From positions 4,703 to 56,747 of the forward strand of contig JAHEQB010000034.1 in the NCBI GenBank assembly GCA_019561555.1: a DNA stretch of 52,045 nt. Direction: 5' to 3'. The notes beneath the pieces are model-generated. The model was not told where the DNA came from, ran no database searches, and saw only the letters and a list, made by a program, of their open reading frames with translations. Each line of letters opens with the position of its first letter. The stretch's first letter is position 1. Shown piece by piece: positions 36,085-45,407 of this stretch. Both the position numbers and the translations under genes were made by a program. This stretch comes from Methanothermococcus sp. SCGC AD-155-C09. Its GTDB lineage: Archaea > AGJL01 > Methanococci > Methanococcales > Methanococcaceae.

Positions 36085-37008
36085 GTGGTTAATATTAAGA
36101 TTGGAATACTATGCTCTAAAAAAACTCCTGAAAATATGTTAATATATAGGTATCTAACAAAAAAATATGATACTTCCTTTCTAAATCCTAAGGGATTGGA
36201 TGTAAATAAAAATAATTTAAATGTTAATTTGATAATCTCAAGGATTGAGAGGGATTATTTACAAATGGGCTTTAAGGTATTGAGATACATTGAGAATAAT
36301 ACCAATATAAAGGTAATTAACTCCTCAAGATCTATTGAGATATGCCAAAATAAATACCTTACATACGAAGTATTAAAAGAATACATGCCAATATCCCATT
36401 TATTATCTCAGGAAAATTTCCAGAATATTGAATATCTAATTGAGAAAATGGGTTTAAAGTTTCCAATGGTTGTAAAGCCAGTTTATGGGGGATATGGCAA
36501 TGGCGTTTTAAAGTTGGAGAATATGAAGGATTTAAAAAAGGTATTTAAAAGACATATAAGGAATAATAATTATAACAAGAAAAAAATAAATAATAAAGAT
36601 AACAATAAAAATAATAATAATATAGATAATAAAAATAATAATCATTTAAATAATGATTTAATAATTCAAGAGTACATACCCTACAAACATGATTTAAGGG
36701 TGTTTGTTATAAATAATAAAATTGTAGGTGCCATGGAGAGGATACCTAAAAATGACTGGAGAGCAAACTGTTCCCTTGGAGCAGAGACTAAACTATTTCA
36801 TTTAAGGGGAGATATTGAGGATATGGTTTTAAAATCTGTGAAAAAAACCAATGCCGATATAGTGGGGGTAGATGTATTAATAGATGGGGACAACAACCCA
36901 CACATACTGGAGATGAACATAACTCCCCAATTTAGGGGTATTATGAAGTACTCCAATATTCCCTTAGAAATCTTAAAATTTTTAGAGTATAATGAATACA
37001 ATAATTAA
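36085..37008 (+). CDS. RimK-type ATP-grasp ligase
   Basis: About 305 aa. Seen: ATP-grasp motifs PMVVKPVYGGYGNGVLKLE, LIIQEYIPYKHDLRVFVI, VGAMERIPKNDWRANCSLGA and metal ligands HILEMNITPQFRGI. Relatives ligate glutamate to cofactors or proteins (MptN, CofF, MfnD, RimK). Which one applies is not clear. A low-complexity insertion NNKDNNKNNNNIDNKNNNH (about residues 168-186) sits between two strands. Start: GTG at 36085 overlaps GGTGG (36084-36088), which is the expected ribosome-binding site, and no ATG is in frame. ATT at 36094, 5 nt beyond GGTGG, would give (M)KIGILCSKK, the usual start for this fold. Confidence 0.8.
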   Translation: MVNIKIGILCSKKTPENMLIYRYLTKKYDTSFLNPKGLDVNKNNLNVNLIISRIERDYLQMGFKVLRYIENNTNIKVINSSRSIEICQNKYLTYEVLKEYMPISHLLSQENFQNIEYLIEKMGLKFPMVVKPVYGGYGNGVLKLENMKDLKKVFKRHIRNNNYNKKKINNKDNNKNNNNIDNKNNNHLNNDLIIQEYIPYKHDLRVFVINNKIVGAMERIPKNDWRANCSLGAETKLFHLRGDIEDMVLKSVKKTNADIVGVDVLIDGDNNPHILEMNITPQFRGIMKYSNIPLEILKFLEYNEYNN

Positions 37009-37028
37009 ATTATCCATAATGTGAGATT

Positions 37029-37673
37029 ATGATATTTATCACTGGAACAGATACTGGAGTTGGAAAAACCTATGTTTCCTCAATAATTGGGAGACATTTA
37101 AAATGCAGGGAGAATATAAATGTGGGATATCTAAAACCCATAGAATCTGGAGGTATTGAAGATACAACAACTTTAAAAGATACACTGGACTTGGAGGAGG
37201 ATCTAAATATATTAAACCCCATAAATCTAAAAAATCCCCTTTCCCCAAATATAGCCTTTGAAGTTGAGGAATATGATATAACCTTAGGGGAGATAAAGAG
37301 TAGAATAAAGGATTCCTTCAATGCATTGAGTAAAAAGTATGACTATTTAATTGTGGAAGGGGCTGGAGGAGTTGCAGTACCTATAAAGGACAATTTTTTA
37401 ATGTCGGATCTAATAAAATTCTTAGATATTCCCTCAATTGTTGTATCCAGGCCTAACTTAGGAACTATAAACCATACCCTTTTAACCATTGAACATCTGA
37501 GAAATAAGGGAATAGATGTTAAAGGGGTTATTATTAACTGTATCACTAAATTGGAGGATGTTTTATATTATGAAAAAACCTTTGAAACAATTGAAAAATA
37601 TGGAAATATTGAAATAATTGGAATTGTTAAAGATAAGGAAGATTATAAAATTAATTTTAAAAAAATACTTTAA
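37029..37673 (+). CDS. bioD: Dethiobiotin synthetase BioD
   Basis: 214 aa, ATG after AATGTGAGATT. It closes the ureido ring of dethiobiotin from 7,8-diaminopelargonate, CO2 and ATP. Seen: IFITGTDTGVGKTYVSSIIG (extended P-loop, residues 2-21, given here in 20), YLKPIESGG with the conserved Lys, YLIVEGAGGVAVP (Walker B region), SRPNLGTINHTLLTIEHLR and GVIINC. Length is typical. Other bio genes are absent from the window. It follows the ATP-grasp gene by 20 nt. Confidence 0.93.
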   Translation: MIFITGTDTGVGKTYVSSIIGRHLKCRENINVGYLKPIESGGIEDTTTLKDTLDLEEDLNILNPINLKNPLSPNIAFEVEEYDITLGEIKSRIKDSFNALSKKYDYLIVEGAGGVAVPIKDNFLMSDLIKFLDIPSIVVSRPNLGTINHTLLTIEHLRNKGIDVKGVIINCITKLEDVLYYEKTFETIEKYGNIEIIGIVKDKEDYKINFKKIL

Positions 37674-37696
37674 ATATTAAAAAAAATAAAAATAAT

Positions 37697-38330
37697 ATAA
37701 TTAAGTGCATAACACTTTGTAATTATGATTTATAGCCTAGTAATAAATATAAAATTAAAAAAATTATATTAAAAAATAATATTAAAATAATATAAAATTT
37801 ATTTTAAATAAAGAATAATAAAAAATAAAAATTAAATAATATAATCAAAAAATAAAATATATTATAAAATTTAGTTAAATAAAAAATAAATTATTTATTA
37901 TATAATTAATGAGATAAAAAAATAAAATTTTATTATATACAATAAAAAAGGATAAATATAAACACTAAAATTGCTATAAATCCATTTCTATTTTGCCTTA
38001 ATCTAAGTGTATAATGCTGCCCCATAAAAGATTATGCCTTATTCCAGTACTTAGAAGCATAAGGATGCAATAAAGGAATTTCTAATTTTTATGTATTTAT
38101 TCTTTTTAGTTATTTTAAATCTATTATTTTTTATAAATTTCTATTTTTATTTTTTTTATGTATTTATTTTTTTTAGATATTTTTAAATCTTTAGATTAAT
38201 TATTTTATTTTATTATTTTTTATTTTTTTAATATATTTTTTTATATTTTTATTAATTTTTTAAATAGAATTAAAGCTTTTTATTTAATACCAATATAACT
38301 TTTTAAGACTATAATTTAAGGGCAATAATT
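37697..38330 (-). mobile_element. Dispersed MITE-like element, type I, expanded and diverged
   Basis: A terminus-like TATAATTAAGTGCATAACAC begins about 37696, 24 nt past bioD. Then an A-rich stretch, AAGTGTATAATGCTGCCCC, the core TTCCAGTACTTAGAAGCATA (about 38042), GGAATTTCTAATTTTTATGT and a duplicated TTTATGTATTTATT block (about 38089 and 38156) follow. It probably carries an internal expansion of A/T-rich DNA. No coding content in 37674-38353. Confidence 0.5.
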
Positions 38331-38353
38331 ATGTATAAAATAATAAAAGAATA

Positions 38354-39289
38354 TTATTCTAATAATTTTAATATGCCCTCAGAGGACAATTTATCTATGG
38401 AGTAATAGGCAAATCCAAACTTTTCAGAAATCTTCTTTCCAATACCTATCTTTATATAGGAATTTACTTCAGTATCGATTAATATAACATTTATTTTGTC
38501 CTCGGCGAATTTTTCAGATACCTCGTATAACTCCCCAATATAATCATCTCCTATACCTACATTGGGCTTAAAATCACTTATAAATATTATTATGGGTACA
38601 ATATTTGGATCCCTTCTTATGGCGTTTTTAATTACTTCATAGGATTTTAAAAAGGCCTTTGATAGTGGGGTTTTTCCCCCGGTGGGAATATCCTTTAAAC
38701 TCCTTTCTGCCAAATCCACAGATGTTGTAAAGGGGAATATAAGTTCAGCCTCCTCTCCTCTAAAGGCAATCATGGCTACCCTGTTTCTCTTTTGATAGGC
38801 ATCCATCAGAATAGATAAAATTGCCCCTTTTACAGCCTCCATTCTTCTCATAACCCCCATGGAACCACTTGCATCCACAACAAAAAGTATATTTGTCATT
38901 GTCTTTCTTCCCCTTACCTTTTCCCTTAGATCCTCTTTTTTAATTAGCAACTTAATTCCTTCATTTTTGGAGTCCTTAAACCTACTTCTTTGATGAGGTG
39001 CACTGGCCTTTATTGTGGCATCCAAGGCTATGTCCCTTACCTTGCCCTTAGGTATCCTATGTCCTATATACCTTCCCCTATTACTTAAACTTTTAACATG
39101 TCTGCCCTCTGAGTATCTAAGGGTATTATCCCTAAGTTGAATTTTTAAAAGATTATGGGGGTTTATTCCCCCTTTGGCATTGAATACCTCAGAGGAGGAT
39201 CCGCTATTATTATTTTTGTTTTCTGTCTCCTGAGTAGGGCCCTCTTCCCTTTTCTCGCCTTCATTTTCATCTTCTTTCCTATCTTCCAA
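38354..39289 (-). CDS. chlD: Chelatase subunit ChlD-like (VWA domain), -1 frame partner of ChlI
   Basis: 311 aa from a TTG at 39289, but the frame is open upstream to about 39358 and has no other start and no good ribosome-binding site, so translation probably comes from chlI by frameshifting. Residues about 1-45 are an acidic, Asn-rich linker (EDENEGEKREEGPTQETE). A VWA domain follows: LFVVDASGSMGVMRRMEAV with the MIDAS DxSxS, then FPFTTSVDLA, IPTGGKTPLSKAFLKSYE and IIFISDFKPN. RSRFKDSKNEGIKLLIKKED before it matches the ChlD/BchD integrin-binding region. Works with ChlI in ATP-driven metal insertion by a CobN/ChlH-type subunit, here probably cobalt. Confidence 0.82.
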   Translation of the reverse strand: MEDRKEDENEGEKREEGPTQETENKNNNSGSSSEVFNAKGGINPHNLLKIQLRDNTLRYSEGRHVKSLSNRGRYIGHRIPKGKVRDIALDATIKASAPHQRSRFKDSKNEGIKLLIKKEDLREKVRGRKTMTNILFVVDASGSMGVMRRMEAVKGAILSILMDAYQKRNRVAMIAFRGEEAELIFPFTTSVDLAERSLKDIPTGGKTPLSKAFLKSYEVIKNAIRRDPNIVPIIIFISDFKPNVGIGDDYIGELYEVSEKFAEDKINVILIDTEVNSYIKIGIGKKISEKFGFAYYSIDKLSSEGILKLLE

Positions 39290-39327
39290 ATCCTTTTGAG
39301 GTTCTGGGGTGTTATTATTATTGTTCT

Positions 39328-40452
39328 CTATATCTTCACTTGGTTTTTTTTTAAGTTATCATTATTATTCTCATTATTATTTTTATCATTATTCTTATTA
39401 TTTTTATCCTCTTCACTGTCCTTTGAGTCCCTATTGTCTTTGTATTCCTCTGTTATTTCATTTATTTTTTTACGATCTAATTGAGGAGGTTCAAAGGGCT
39501 TTCTTCTTATTCTATGAGGTAGTGCTAAATCACAGGCCTCTTTAATGTCATCAAGGGTTACATAGGTTCTTCCGTTAAATGCCGATATTGTTTTTGCCGT
39601 TCTCGCCACTGTTATATCAGCCCTATTTGTAGGAATGTTTAATTCAATACAGATCCTTGAAATCAACTCCAATAGCTCCTCTTCAATTACTACGTCCTTT
39701 AAAATCTCCCGACCATTTTCTATTTTTTCCCTTAATTTATTCTGCTCCTCCTCAAATTTCTTATAAAATCCTTCAGGATCCCTATTGAACTCTTCAACTC
39801 TCTTAATTACCTCTACCCTATCTTTTACATTATTCAATCCCTCCACATCAACCATTAAACCAAATCTATCCAATATCTGGGGCCTAAGTTCCCCCTCCTC
39901 AGGGTTCATAGTCCCTACTAATATAAACTTAGAGGGATGCCTTATTTTAATACCTTCCCTCTCTATTATGTTCCAACCCATTGCTGCAACATCTAAAAGT
40001 ATATCCACTATATAATCATCCAATAGATTTACCTCATCTATATAGAGTATATTGCCGTTGGCCTCAGCAAGTATTCCTGGTTCCAATGCCTTAATTCCCT
40101 CTTTTATGGCCTTCTCTATATCCAAGGTACCTATTACCCTATCCTCTGTACTACCTATTGGTAAATCTATGACCCTCATCTTACTTTTAACAGTTTTTAA
40201 ACCCTCCTTTTTAGCATTCTCTCTACATATATCACATAGATCCCCCTCGATATTACAGTTAAATGGACAATTTTCAACAACCTCTATTTCAGGTAGGAGA
40301 TCTGCTAAGGCCCTAACTGCTGTGGATTTTGCCGTTCCCTTATCCCCTCTTATTAAAACTCCCCCAATCTTTGGATTAATTGCATTTAAAATTAGGGCCT
40401 TTTTCATTTTTTCCTGTCCAACTATTGCAGTAAATGGAAACACTCTATCCAT
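39328..40452 (-). CDS. chlI: Chelatase AAA+ subunit ChlI-like
   Basis: 374 aa, ATG after AAGTGATAAT. AAA+ ATPase: [20 protein letters not shown], Walker [17 protein letters not shown], a cysteine-rich insertion [38 protein letters not shown], Walker [20 protein letters not shown], sensor [20 protein letters not shown] and [16 protein letters not shown]. The C-terminus is a low-complexity linker [17 protein letters not shown] ending LKKNQVKI at a TAG. This is the ATPase of Mg/Co chelatases. Most archaeal versions are fused to ChlD; here the fusion partner is in the -1 frame just beyond a slippery A-run. Confidence 0.88.
   Translation of the reverse strand: MDRVFPFTAIVGQEKMKKALILNAINPKIGGVLIRGDKGTAKSTAVRALADLLPEIEVVENCPFNCNIEGDLCDICRENAKKEGLKTVKSKMRVIDLPIGSTEDRVIGTLDIEKAIKEGIKALEPGILAEANGNILYIDEVNLLDDYIVDILLDVAAMGWNIIEREGIKIRHPSKFILVGTMNPEEGELRPQILDRFGLMVDVEGLNNVKDRVEVIKRVEEFNRDPEGFYKKFEEEQNKLREKIENGREILKDVVIEEELLELISRICIELNIPTNRADITVARTAKTISAFNGRTYVTLDDIKEACDLALPHRIRRKPFEPPQLDRKKINEITEEYKDNRDSKDSEEDKNNKNNDKNNNENNNDNLKKNQVKI
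39344..39358 (-). promoter_or_regulatory. Candidate -1 ribosomal frameshift site joining chlI and chlD
   Basis: On the minus strand the sequence is AACTT, nine A, then CCAAG. ChlI codons are TTA AAA AAA AAC CAA, so A-AAA-AAC is a classical X-XXY-YYZ slippery heptamer in the right phase. Slipping back one base gives CCA AGT GAA GAT ATA GAG and the ChlD frame. The ChlD frame has a TAA just upstream of the A-run and the ChlI frame a TAG 12 nt after AAC, so the frames overlap only around the heptamer. Predicted fusion about 699 aa. Confidence 0.7.
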
Positions 40453-40662
40453 ATTATCACTTTATTTTATAATATTTAATTTTATTTTTTATTATTTCGG
40501 TATTAAATCTTTTTAAGTTTTGTTATTAAATTATTTAATTATAGTACTTGAATAAATCAGAATATTTATAGATTATTATTATATTAATATAATTTTTTAA
40601 GGTATTTATAGAATTAAAATAATAAAAATTAAATATTACTTTTTATAATATTATGTGAAACT

Positions 40663-41139
40663 ATGACAAACATTACAATAGATATAAAAAATATCTCATG
40701 GACCTGTAGAACATGTGGAAAATGTTGTGATCCTCCTACAGTGACAAAAAAGGACATTGGGAATATATGTGGATATTTAAAAATTCCCTTTAATCAGTTT
40801 GTAAATAAATATTTAAGTTATTTTAATGGAACCATTGGAGAGTTAAAGGGGATTAAAGGTAGGTGTATATTTTTAAAGGGCAATAGATGTTCCATATATT
40901 CAGTAAGGCCCTTAATTTGTAGATTACGTCCCTACTCCATACAGAGGTTAAAGGATGAATTAGTATTAACCTATGATGGATGGTTTCTAAATAATTGCTC
41001 AGGAATATTTATTGGAGATCTACCTGTTGAGGAAAAATATTTAAATTATGGATTACTTGTGGCAAAGTACTTAGGTGTTGAAGAGAGAACCCCTGATAGC
41101 ATTTTTAAACATGTAATTGATAGGTTTAAGGGAAAATAA
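40663..41139 (+). CDS. YkgJ-family cysteine cluster protein
   Basis: 158 aa, ATG after TATGTGAAACT. Seen: SWTCRTCGKCCDPPTVTKKD (Cx2Cx3... cysteine cluster), GRCIFLKGNRCSIYSVRPLI with CRLRP, and a late Cys in NNCSGI. This is the YkgJ/UPF0153 family, thought to bind zinc or an iron-sulfur cluster; the function is unknown, although some members sit with flagellin or Fe-S modification genes. It is preceded by a 210-bp AT-rich gap with nothing definite and followed by a C/D box sRNA. Confidence 0.85.
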   Translation: MTNITIDIKNISWTCRTCGKCCDPPTVTKKDIGNICGYLKIPFNQFVNKYLSYFNGTIGELKGIKGRCIFLKGNRCSIYSVRPLICRLRPYSIQRLKDELVLTYDGWFLNNCSGIFIGDLPVEEKYLNYGLLVAKYLGVEERTPDSIFKHVIDRFKGK

Positions 41140-41185
41140 TAATATATAATAAATAATATTTAAAATAATAAATTTAAAATAAATA

Positions 41186-41252
41186 ACACACCTATGATGA
41201 AAAAGTTTTGCTGAATAATTTATGTTGATCCGTATGAGCTCTGAGGTGTTTT
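41186..41252 (+). ncRNA. C/D box small RNA (2'-O-methylation guide)
   Basis: Box C ATGATGA (41194-41200), box D' CTGA (41211-41214), box C' ATGTTGA (41222-41228, one change from consensus) and box D CTGA (41241-41244) occur in order with spacings of 10, 7 and 12 nt, as in archaeal C/D sRNAs. ACACC (41188-41192) before box C pairs with GGTGT (41245-41249) after box D to close the terminal stem. By the fifth-nucleotide rule the D guide would direct methylation of the central C in AGCTCATACGGA, and the D' guide of an A in CAAAACTTTT. AGCTCATA resembles a CAU anticodon loop, but flanking bases do not fit a tRNA stem well, so the target is open. Confidence 0.82.
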
Positions 41253-41339
41253 ATAATCTAAAAAAATTATTTATAGTATCATACAATAACCCCCCTTATC
41301 TTATTAAAAAATATAATAAAAAATTATAATAATGTAAAA

Positions 41340-41610
41340 ATAGAGCATGTCTAATATTAACAAAATCTATTAAAAAAAAATAATAAAAAAATAAAATAAT
41401 CTAAATCATAAGATAACAAGAAAAAAATAAATATTTAAAGAGATAAAGAAAAATAAATACTTAGCCATACTATTTAACGAAATAAAGGAAAGTAAATGCC
41501 TAAAAAGTAGTAGTAATTCCTACCTCTATCCTCCCTCTTCCTAAATTTCTAAACACTGAAAGTGCAGAGGAAGCCCATTAAGTAACACACTCTGCAAAAA
41601 TAAAAAAATA
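41340..41610 (+). mobile_element. Dispersed MITE-like element, type II diverged copy
   Basis: AATAATCTAAATCATAAGAT, AAAGTAAATGCCTAAAAAGT, core TTTCTAAACACTGAAAGTGC (about 41545) and GAGGAAGCCC are family sequence. The block TAAATACTTAGCC...AAATGCC suggests a small duplication (about 41450 and 41490). Termini are unclear. An element-end fragment, TATAATCTAAAAAAATTATT, lies at about 41252. The remaining gap to pdxT holds nothing else recognisable. Confidence 0.55.
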
Positions 41611-41831
41611 ATAATTATATTAAAATAAAAATAGAATTGGGAATTAATGGATATATAAAAAATAATAAGATTTTAGAAGGAATAAATATATAAAAATTAG
41701 AGCTCTCGGGAATTATTGTATTTTTTTCTTTTATTGATATCCCATATTTAATATTGTTTTATAATGAAATTATATTTTTTATACTTTTTTCTATACTCAT
41801 TTATATTAAACAAGACTTATGGTGAAGATTT

Positions 41832-42395
41832 ATGGATATAGGTATATTGGGCATTCAAGGAGATATTGATGAGCATGAAAAAATGGTTAGGAGAATAGGC
41901 CACAATCCTATAAGAGTTAGAACTGTTGAGGATTTATCAAAGGTGGAAGCCTTAATTATACCTGGTGGCGAGAGTACAACAATGGGAAAACTTATGGAGA
42001 AGTATGGATTTATGGAAGCCCTGAGAAATTTAAATATACCTATATTGGGAACCTGCGCAGGAATGGTGTTGCTATCAAAGGGAACTGAAAAAAAGCAACC
42101 TCTTTTAAAATTAATGAATATAACCATTAAGAGAAATGCCTACGGTAGCCAGAGGGAGAGTTTTGAGAAGGAAATATATCTCGATGGAGAAAAAATTAAC
42201 GGTGTATTTATAAGAGCCCCTGTTGTTGATAGGATTTTAAGTGATAATGTAGAGATCATTGCAAAGGAGGGCAATAATATAGTGGGCGTAAAGGAAGGCA
42301 GGTATATGGCAATAGCCTTCCATCCAGAGTTATCAGATGAAGGCCATAGGGTCTATAAATATTTTATAAATAAAGTTATGGGTTGTAAATATTGA
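41832..42395 (+). CDS. pdxT: Pyridoxal 5'-phosphate synthase glutaminase subunit PdxT
   Basis: 187 aa, ATG after ATGGTGAAGATTT. Class I glutamine amidotransferase that feeds ammonia to PdxS. Seen: [32 protein letters not shown], catalytic cysteine in [26 protein letters not shown] and catalytic His/Glu in [19 protein letters not shown]. Length and motif order are canonical. pdxS is not adjacent, as is common in Methanococcales. Flanked on both sides by dispersed elements. Confidence 0.95.
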   Translation: MDIGILGIQGDIDEHEKMVRRIGHNPIRVRTVEDLSKVEALIIPGGESTTMGKLMEKYGFMEALRNLNIPILGTCAGMVLLSKGTEKKQPLLKLMNITIKRNAYGSQRESFEKEIYLDGEKINGVFIRAPVVDRILSDNVEIIAKEGNNIVGVKEGRYMAIAFHPELSDEGHRVYKYFINKVMGCKY

Positions 42396-42398
42396 AAT

Positions 42399-42810
42399 TA
42401 TGGCCAAACACATAATAAATCTTAGATTTATGGCTTAATATAAAATAAAATAATTATAACAAAAATAATATATGGAATAAAACATTAATAAAGAGAAATA
42501 CCTTAAATCTCTCTATCTTAGAGCAATATAACTTTTATAATGCCTTCCTGTCAAGATCTTGCCTGCTCTTCCGGTGCTTAGGAGTATAGGGAGTAATGAA
42601 GGATTTTTAATTTTCATGTTAATGATAAGATTTTGCTTTTTATACTTTTTACTCTTTTTTTAGATATTTTAAAATTTTAAGATTTTTCCATTTTTATCTC
42701 AATTTTTTATTTTTGTAGATTATAATTATTATTTTTTTTATTGAATTTTTAATAAAAATTAAGATTTTTTATTTAATATAAATAATTTTGTTAGAGGTTA
42801 ATCTATTATA
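42399..42810 (-). mobile_element. Dispersed MITE-like element, type I copy
   Basis: Begins TTATGGCCAAACACATAATA 3 nt after pdxT. AAATACCTTAAATCTCTCTA, core CTTCCGGTGCTTAGGAGTAT (about 42569), AATGAAGGATTTTTAATTTT and TAGATATTTTAAAATTTTAAG in parts follow. It ends with AATATAAATAATTTTGTTAG (about 42775-42795). No coding content. Confidence 0.65.
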
Positions 42811-42883
42811 ATAAGATATTAAATATATTAAAATTAAATGTATAATATATAAGATTAAATTTAAATACTAATTAACCTATATA

Positions 42884-42980
42884 TAATATAGTTTTAATAA
42901 ATAATTTTAATAAAAAAATAAAATTTTGATACTAAGTAATAATAATGCTTATCTATGGAATGGTAAATAACCCATAATAA
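42884..42980 (+). promoter_or_regulatory. Candidate promoter and operator of the cas operon
   Basis: TATATATAATATAG (about 42886-42899) could be a TATA box. An imperfect inverted repeat TTATCTATGG (42949-42958) / CCCATAATAA (42971-42980), 8 of 10 paired, lies between it and cas8, which starts at 42998 after CGAGGGGCTAT. Inference only. Confidence 0.35.
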
Positions 42981-42997
42981 AAGAATCGAGGGGCTAT

Positions 42998-44491
42998 ATG
43001 GAGTTAGAATTCAAAAAATGCAATGACTTCTGGATAGATAATGGAGTGGAGAATCTATACAAAATCTTCAGGAAGATAGAAAAGTATCATCCAGACATAG
43101 AATCCAAAATAAAACCTGATAAGGTAATTTTGCAATTTGAAGATATTAATAAGTTTGTAGATAAAATGGCAGAAATAGTTGAAGAGTTGAAATACGAAAG
43201 ACTATTAATTGAAGAAAAGGATAAAAAGACAGGAGTTAAAAAAAGGGTAAAAAAGGATTACATACTGATACAATATGGTTCAAAGGATAGTAAGGGAGTA
43301 AATACATTAAAAGAAAAGATATATACCAATCCAAAAGATGAACTTAATAAAATATTTAACCTTATAACTACCAAACCAAAAAGTTCAAAATCCAATAAGG
43401 TTTGTCTATGCTGTGGTGAAGAATTTTCAAAGGAATATCAAAATATGAAACAGGCCTCTTATCCCATGACCACAAAAATAAAAAGTTTGGGGGGAATAAG
43501 GGGAAATGCTGAAAATTATAAAGAAATTTGTCCAAAATGTTATTTGGCTGGAATATTAGAATGGGCTGATGATTATTTATATAAATATCTTGGAGATAAA
43601 TCCTATATCTTTATTCCATATAATTTCAATTTAGTAAAATTGAATGAATTCAAGGATAAATATAGAATATTTTTAAATAATAGCAACAGATATTGCAATA
43701 TTGGAGAAAATAGAGAGATATATGGTAAGTATTCAGCATTGTTAAAATTTTATGAATATTTGATTGATAATGCCAAATTAAATGAAAATCCCAATATTGT
43801 ATGGCATATTATAACTGTCCCAAATAAGGATATAAAAAACATTAAAGTGGATAAATTTGAAATGATGGGGGAAATATTTAGAGTAATGAAGGTAACTATT
43901 GGGGAATTAGATGGGGACAGTTTATATGGGGATTTTTTAAATGGGATCTATATTAAAGAAGAGAGAAAAAATAAAATTGAATGGGAAGGTACAAATGAAC
44001 TTCGAGAGGGGATATCAGAGGCTTTCTTAACTAATAATTTTAGAAAGTTTGTTAAATACTTTATTCCAAAAAATAAGCATTATATTATATTACATAATGA
44101 TGCAAGGAAAATCTTAGAAAAAATTATTATAAATTGGAGGTGGATTAAATTGGGAATTCCAAAGGAACATTTAGAAACCATTAAAAAATCAGGGAATGTA
44201 ATTGCAGAGGTGTGCATACATAACAACCTAAACCTACTTTATAAATTGGACAAGGTAAGAACTTCTGAAGAATTTTGGAGTGTTATGAGGGAAATAAGTA
44301 GAAAAATGATTTCATTAGATGCTGAAAACACAAAATATATTAATCCCATGGTATTGGGTGATTTAATATCTTTAGTAAAAGAATATGAAAAGGATTGGAA
44401 AGAACTGAGGGATTTGTTGGAGATATATTCCTGTATGTATATCTCAATTAAACAATATAAACCTGAAGATAATAACAATGACAATAAATAA
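42998..44491 (+). CDS. cas8b: Type I CRISPR Cas8-like large subunit (CXXC-CXXC, Cst1-like)
   Basis: 497 aa, ATG. Large subunit of the Cascade effector, which recognises the PAM and bridges the complex. Seen: two cysteine pairs, KVCLCCGEEF (about 135) and EICPKCYLAGILEW (about 177), the CXXC-CXXC zinc-finger layout of Cst1/Cas8a1-type proteins. The rest is charged and helical, with GISEAFLTNNFRKFVKYF and EIYSCMYISI near the end. Cas8 proteins diverge fast, so the assignment rests on the zinc motif and on position before cas7-cas5-cas3. First gene of the operon. Confidence 0.8.
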   Translation: MELEFKKCNDFWIDNGVENLYKIFRKIEKYHPDIESKIKPDKVILQFEDINKFVDKMAEIVEELKYERLLIEEKDKKTGVKKRVKKDYILIQYGSKDSKGVNTLKEKIYTNPKDELNKIFNLITTKPKSSKSNKVCLCCGEEFSKEYQNMKQASYPMTTKIKSLGGIRGNAENYKEICPKCYLAGILEWADDYLYKYLGDKSYIFIPYNFNLVKLNEFKDKYRIFLNNSNRYCNIGENREIYGKYSALLKFYEYLIDNAKLNENPNIVWHIITVPNKDIKNIKVDKFEMMGEIFRVMKVTIGELDGDSLYGDFLNGIYIKEERKNKIEWEGTNELREGISEAFLTNNFRKFVKYFIPKNKHYIILHNDARKILEKIIINWRWIKLGIPKEHLETIKKSGNVIAEVCIHNNLNLLYKLDKVRTSEEFWSVMREISRKMISLDAENTKYINPMVLGDLISLVKEYEKDWKELRDLLEIYSCMYISIKQYKPEDNNNDNK

Positions 44492-44505
44492 TTTAGGTGA
44501 TATTT

Positions 44506-45405
44506 ATGAAAAAGGGAATAAACATTGTATGGTTGACAGAAGTTGATTTAACAAATTTAAATTCTGGAGAGGGAGAGAGTAACTATATAGATGTTAAAAA
44601 ATACAAAAAAGATGGCATAGAATATCCCTATGTATCTGGCCAGGCTATGAGGCATTATTTTAGGGAGGCTATTAGGAGAATAACTGATAAATATATATGT
44701 GTTCCAGATGATAAGGGAGAAACTTGTGGGGATATTGAAAAATGTATTGGCTGTGATTTATTTGGTTTTATGCTACCAAAAAAAGGTAGTGGTTCCTCTG
44801 TAAGGGTTTCGCCACTAAAGGTATCTCCTGCCATTGGATTATTATCTTTTGAAGATAATTCAACAGTAGATTTCTTAACAAGATCAAAATATAAAGAAGT
44901 TGGTGAAAAAACAGGGGGAGATATTGTAAATATTGAAATTGGAACCAATATCTATAAATGCGGCATCTCAATTGATATTGAAAGAATTGGCGGGGAAGAG
45001 GAAATAAATGATGAAAAAAGAGAACTTTCCATCGAACCTAAGGTAGAGGATAATGAAAGAAAAGAAAGAATAAAATTAATATTAAATGCAATTAGGTATT
45101 TATCAGATTATTCAAAGCAGGCTCGATTACTAACTGATTTTACGCCGGATATATTGGTTGCATCATATCAGGATAATTATTCTCATAGATTGCAGAAAGC
45201 ATTGGAGATTGATGAAAATAGAAACTTAAATGTAAATAGGTTAAAGGAAATACTGGAGGATGTTGGGGAATATGGGGATATATATTTCGGAATGATTTCT
45301 GGAGTAATAAATAATGAAGATGAAGTTAAGAATATGTTGAAGGATTTAGAAATTGAAGTTTTAACTCCAAACAAGGCCTTAGAGAAAGTTATGGACTCAT
45401 TGTAA
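44506..45405 (+). CDS. cas7: Cas7 backbone protein (DevR/Cst2 family)
   Basis: 299 aa from the ATG at 44506; GTG at 44497 is part of the AGGTGA ribosome-binding site. Seen: [40 protein letters not shown], cysteines [36 protein letters not shown] and [18 protein letters not shown], matching the DevR-type Cas7 that coats the crRNA in type I effectors. It follows cas8 by 14 nt. A 287-bp dispersed element lies directly after its stop and separates it from cas5. Confidence 0.9.
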   Translation: MKKGINIVWLTEVDLTNLNSGEGESNYIDVKKYKKDGIEYPYVSGQAMRHYFREAIRRITDKYICVPDDKGETCGDIEKCIGCDLFGFMLPKKGSGSSVRVSPLKVSPAIGLLSFEDNSTVDFLTRSKYKEVGEKTGGDIVNIEIGTNIYKCGISIDIERIGGEEEINDEKRELSIEPKVEDNERKERIKLILNAIRYLSDYSKQARLLTDFTPDILVASYQDNYSHRLQKALEIDENRNLNVNRLKEILEDVGEYGDIYFGMISGVINNEDEVKNMLKDLEIEVLTPNKALEKVMDSL

Positions 45406-45407
45406 AT

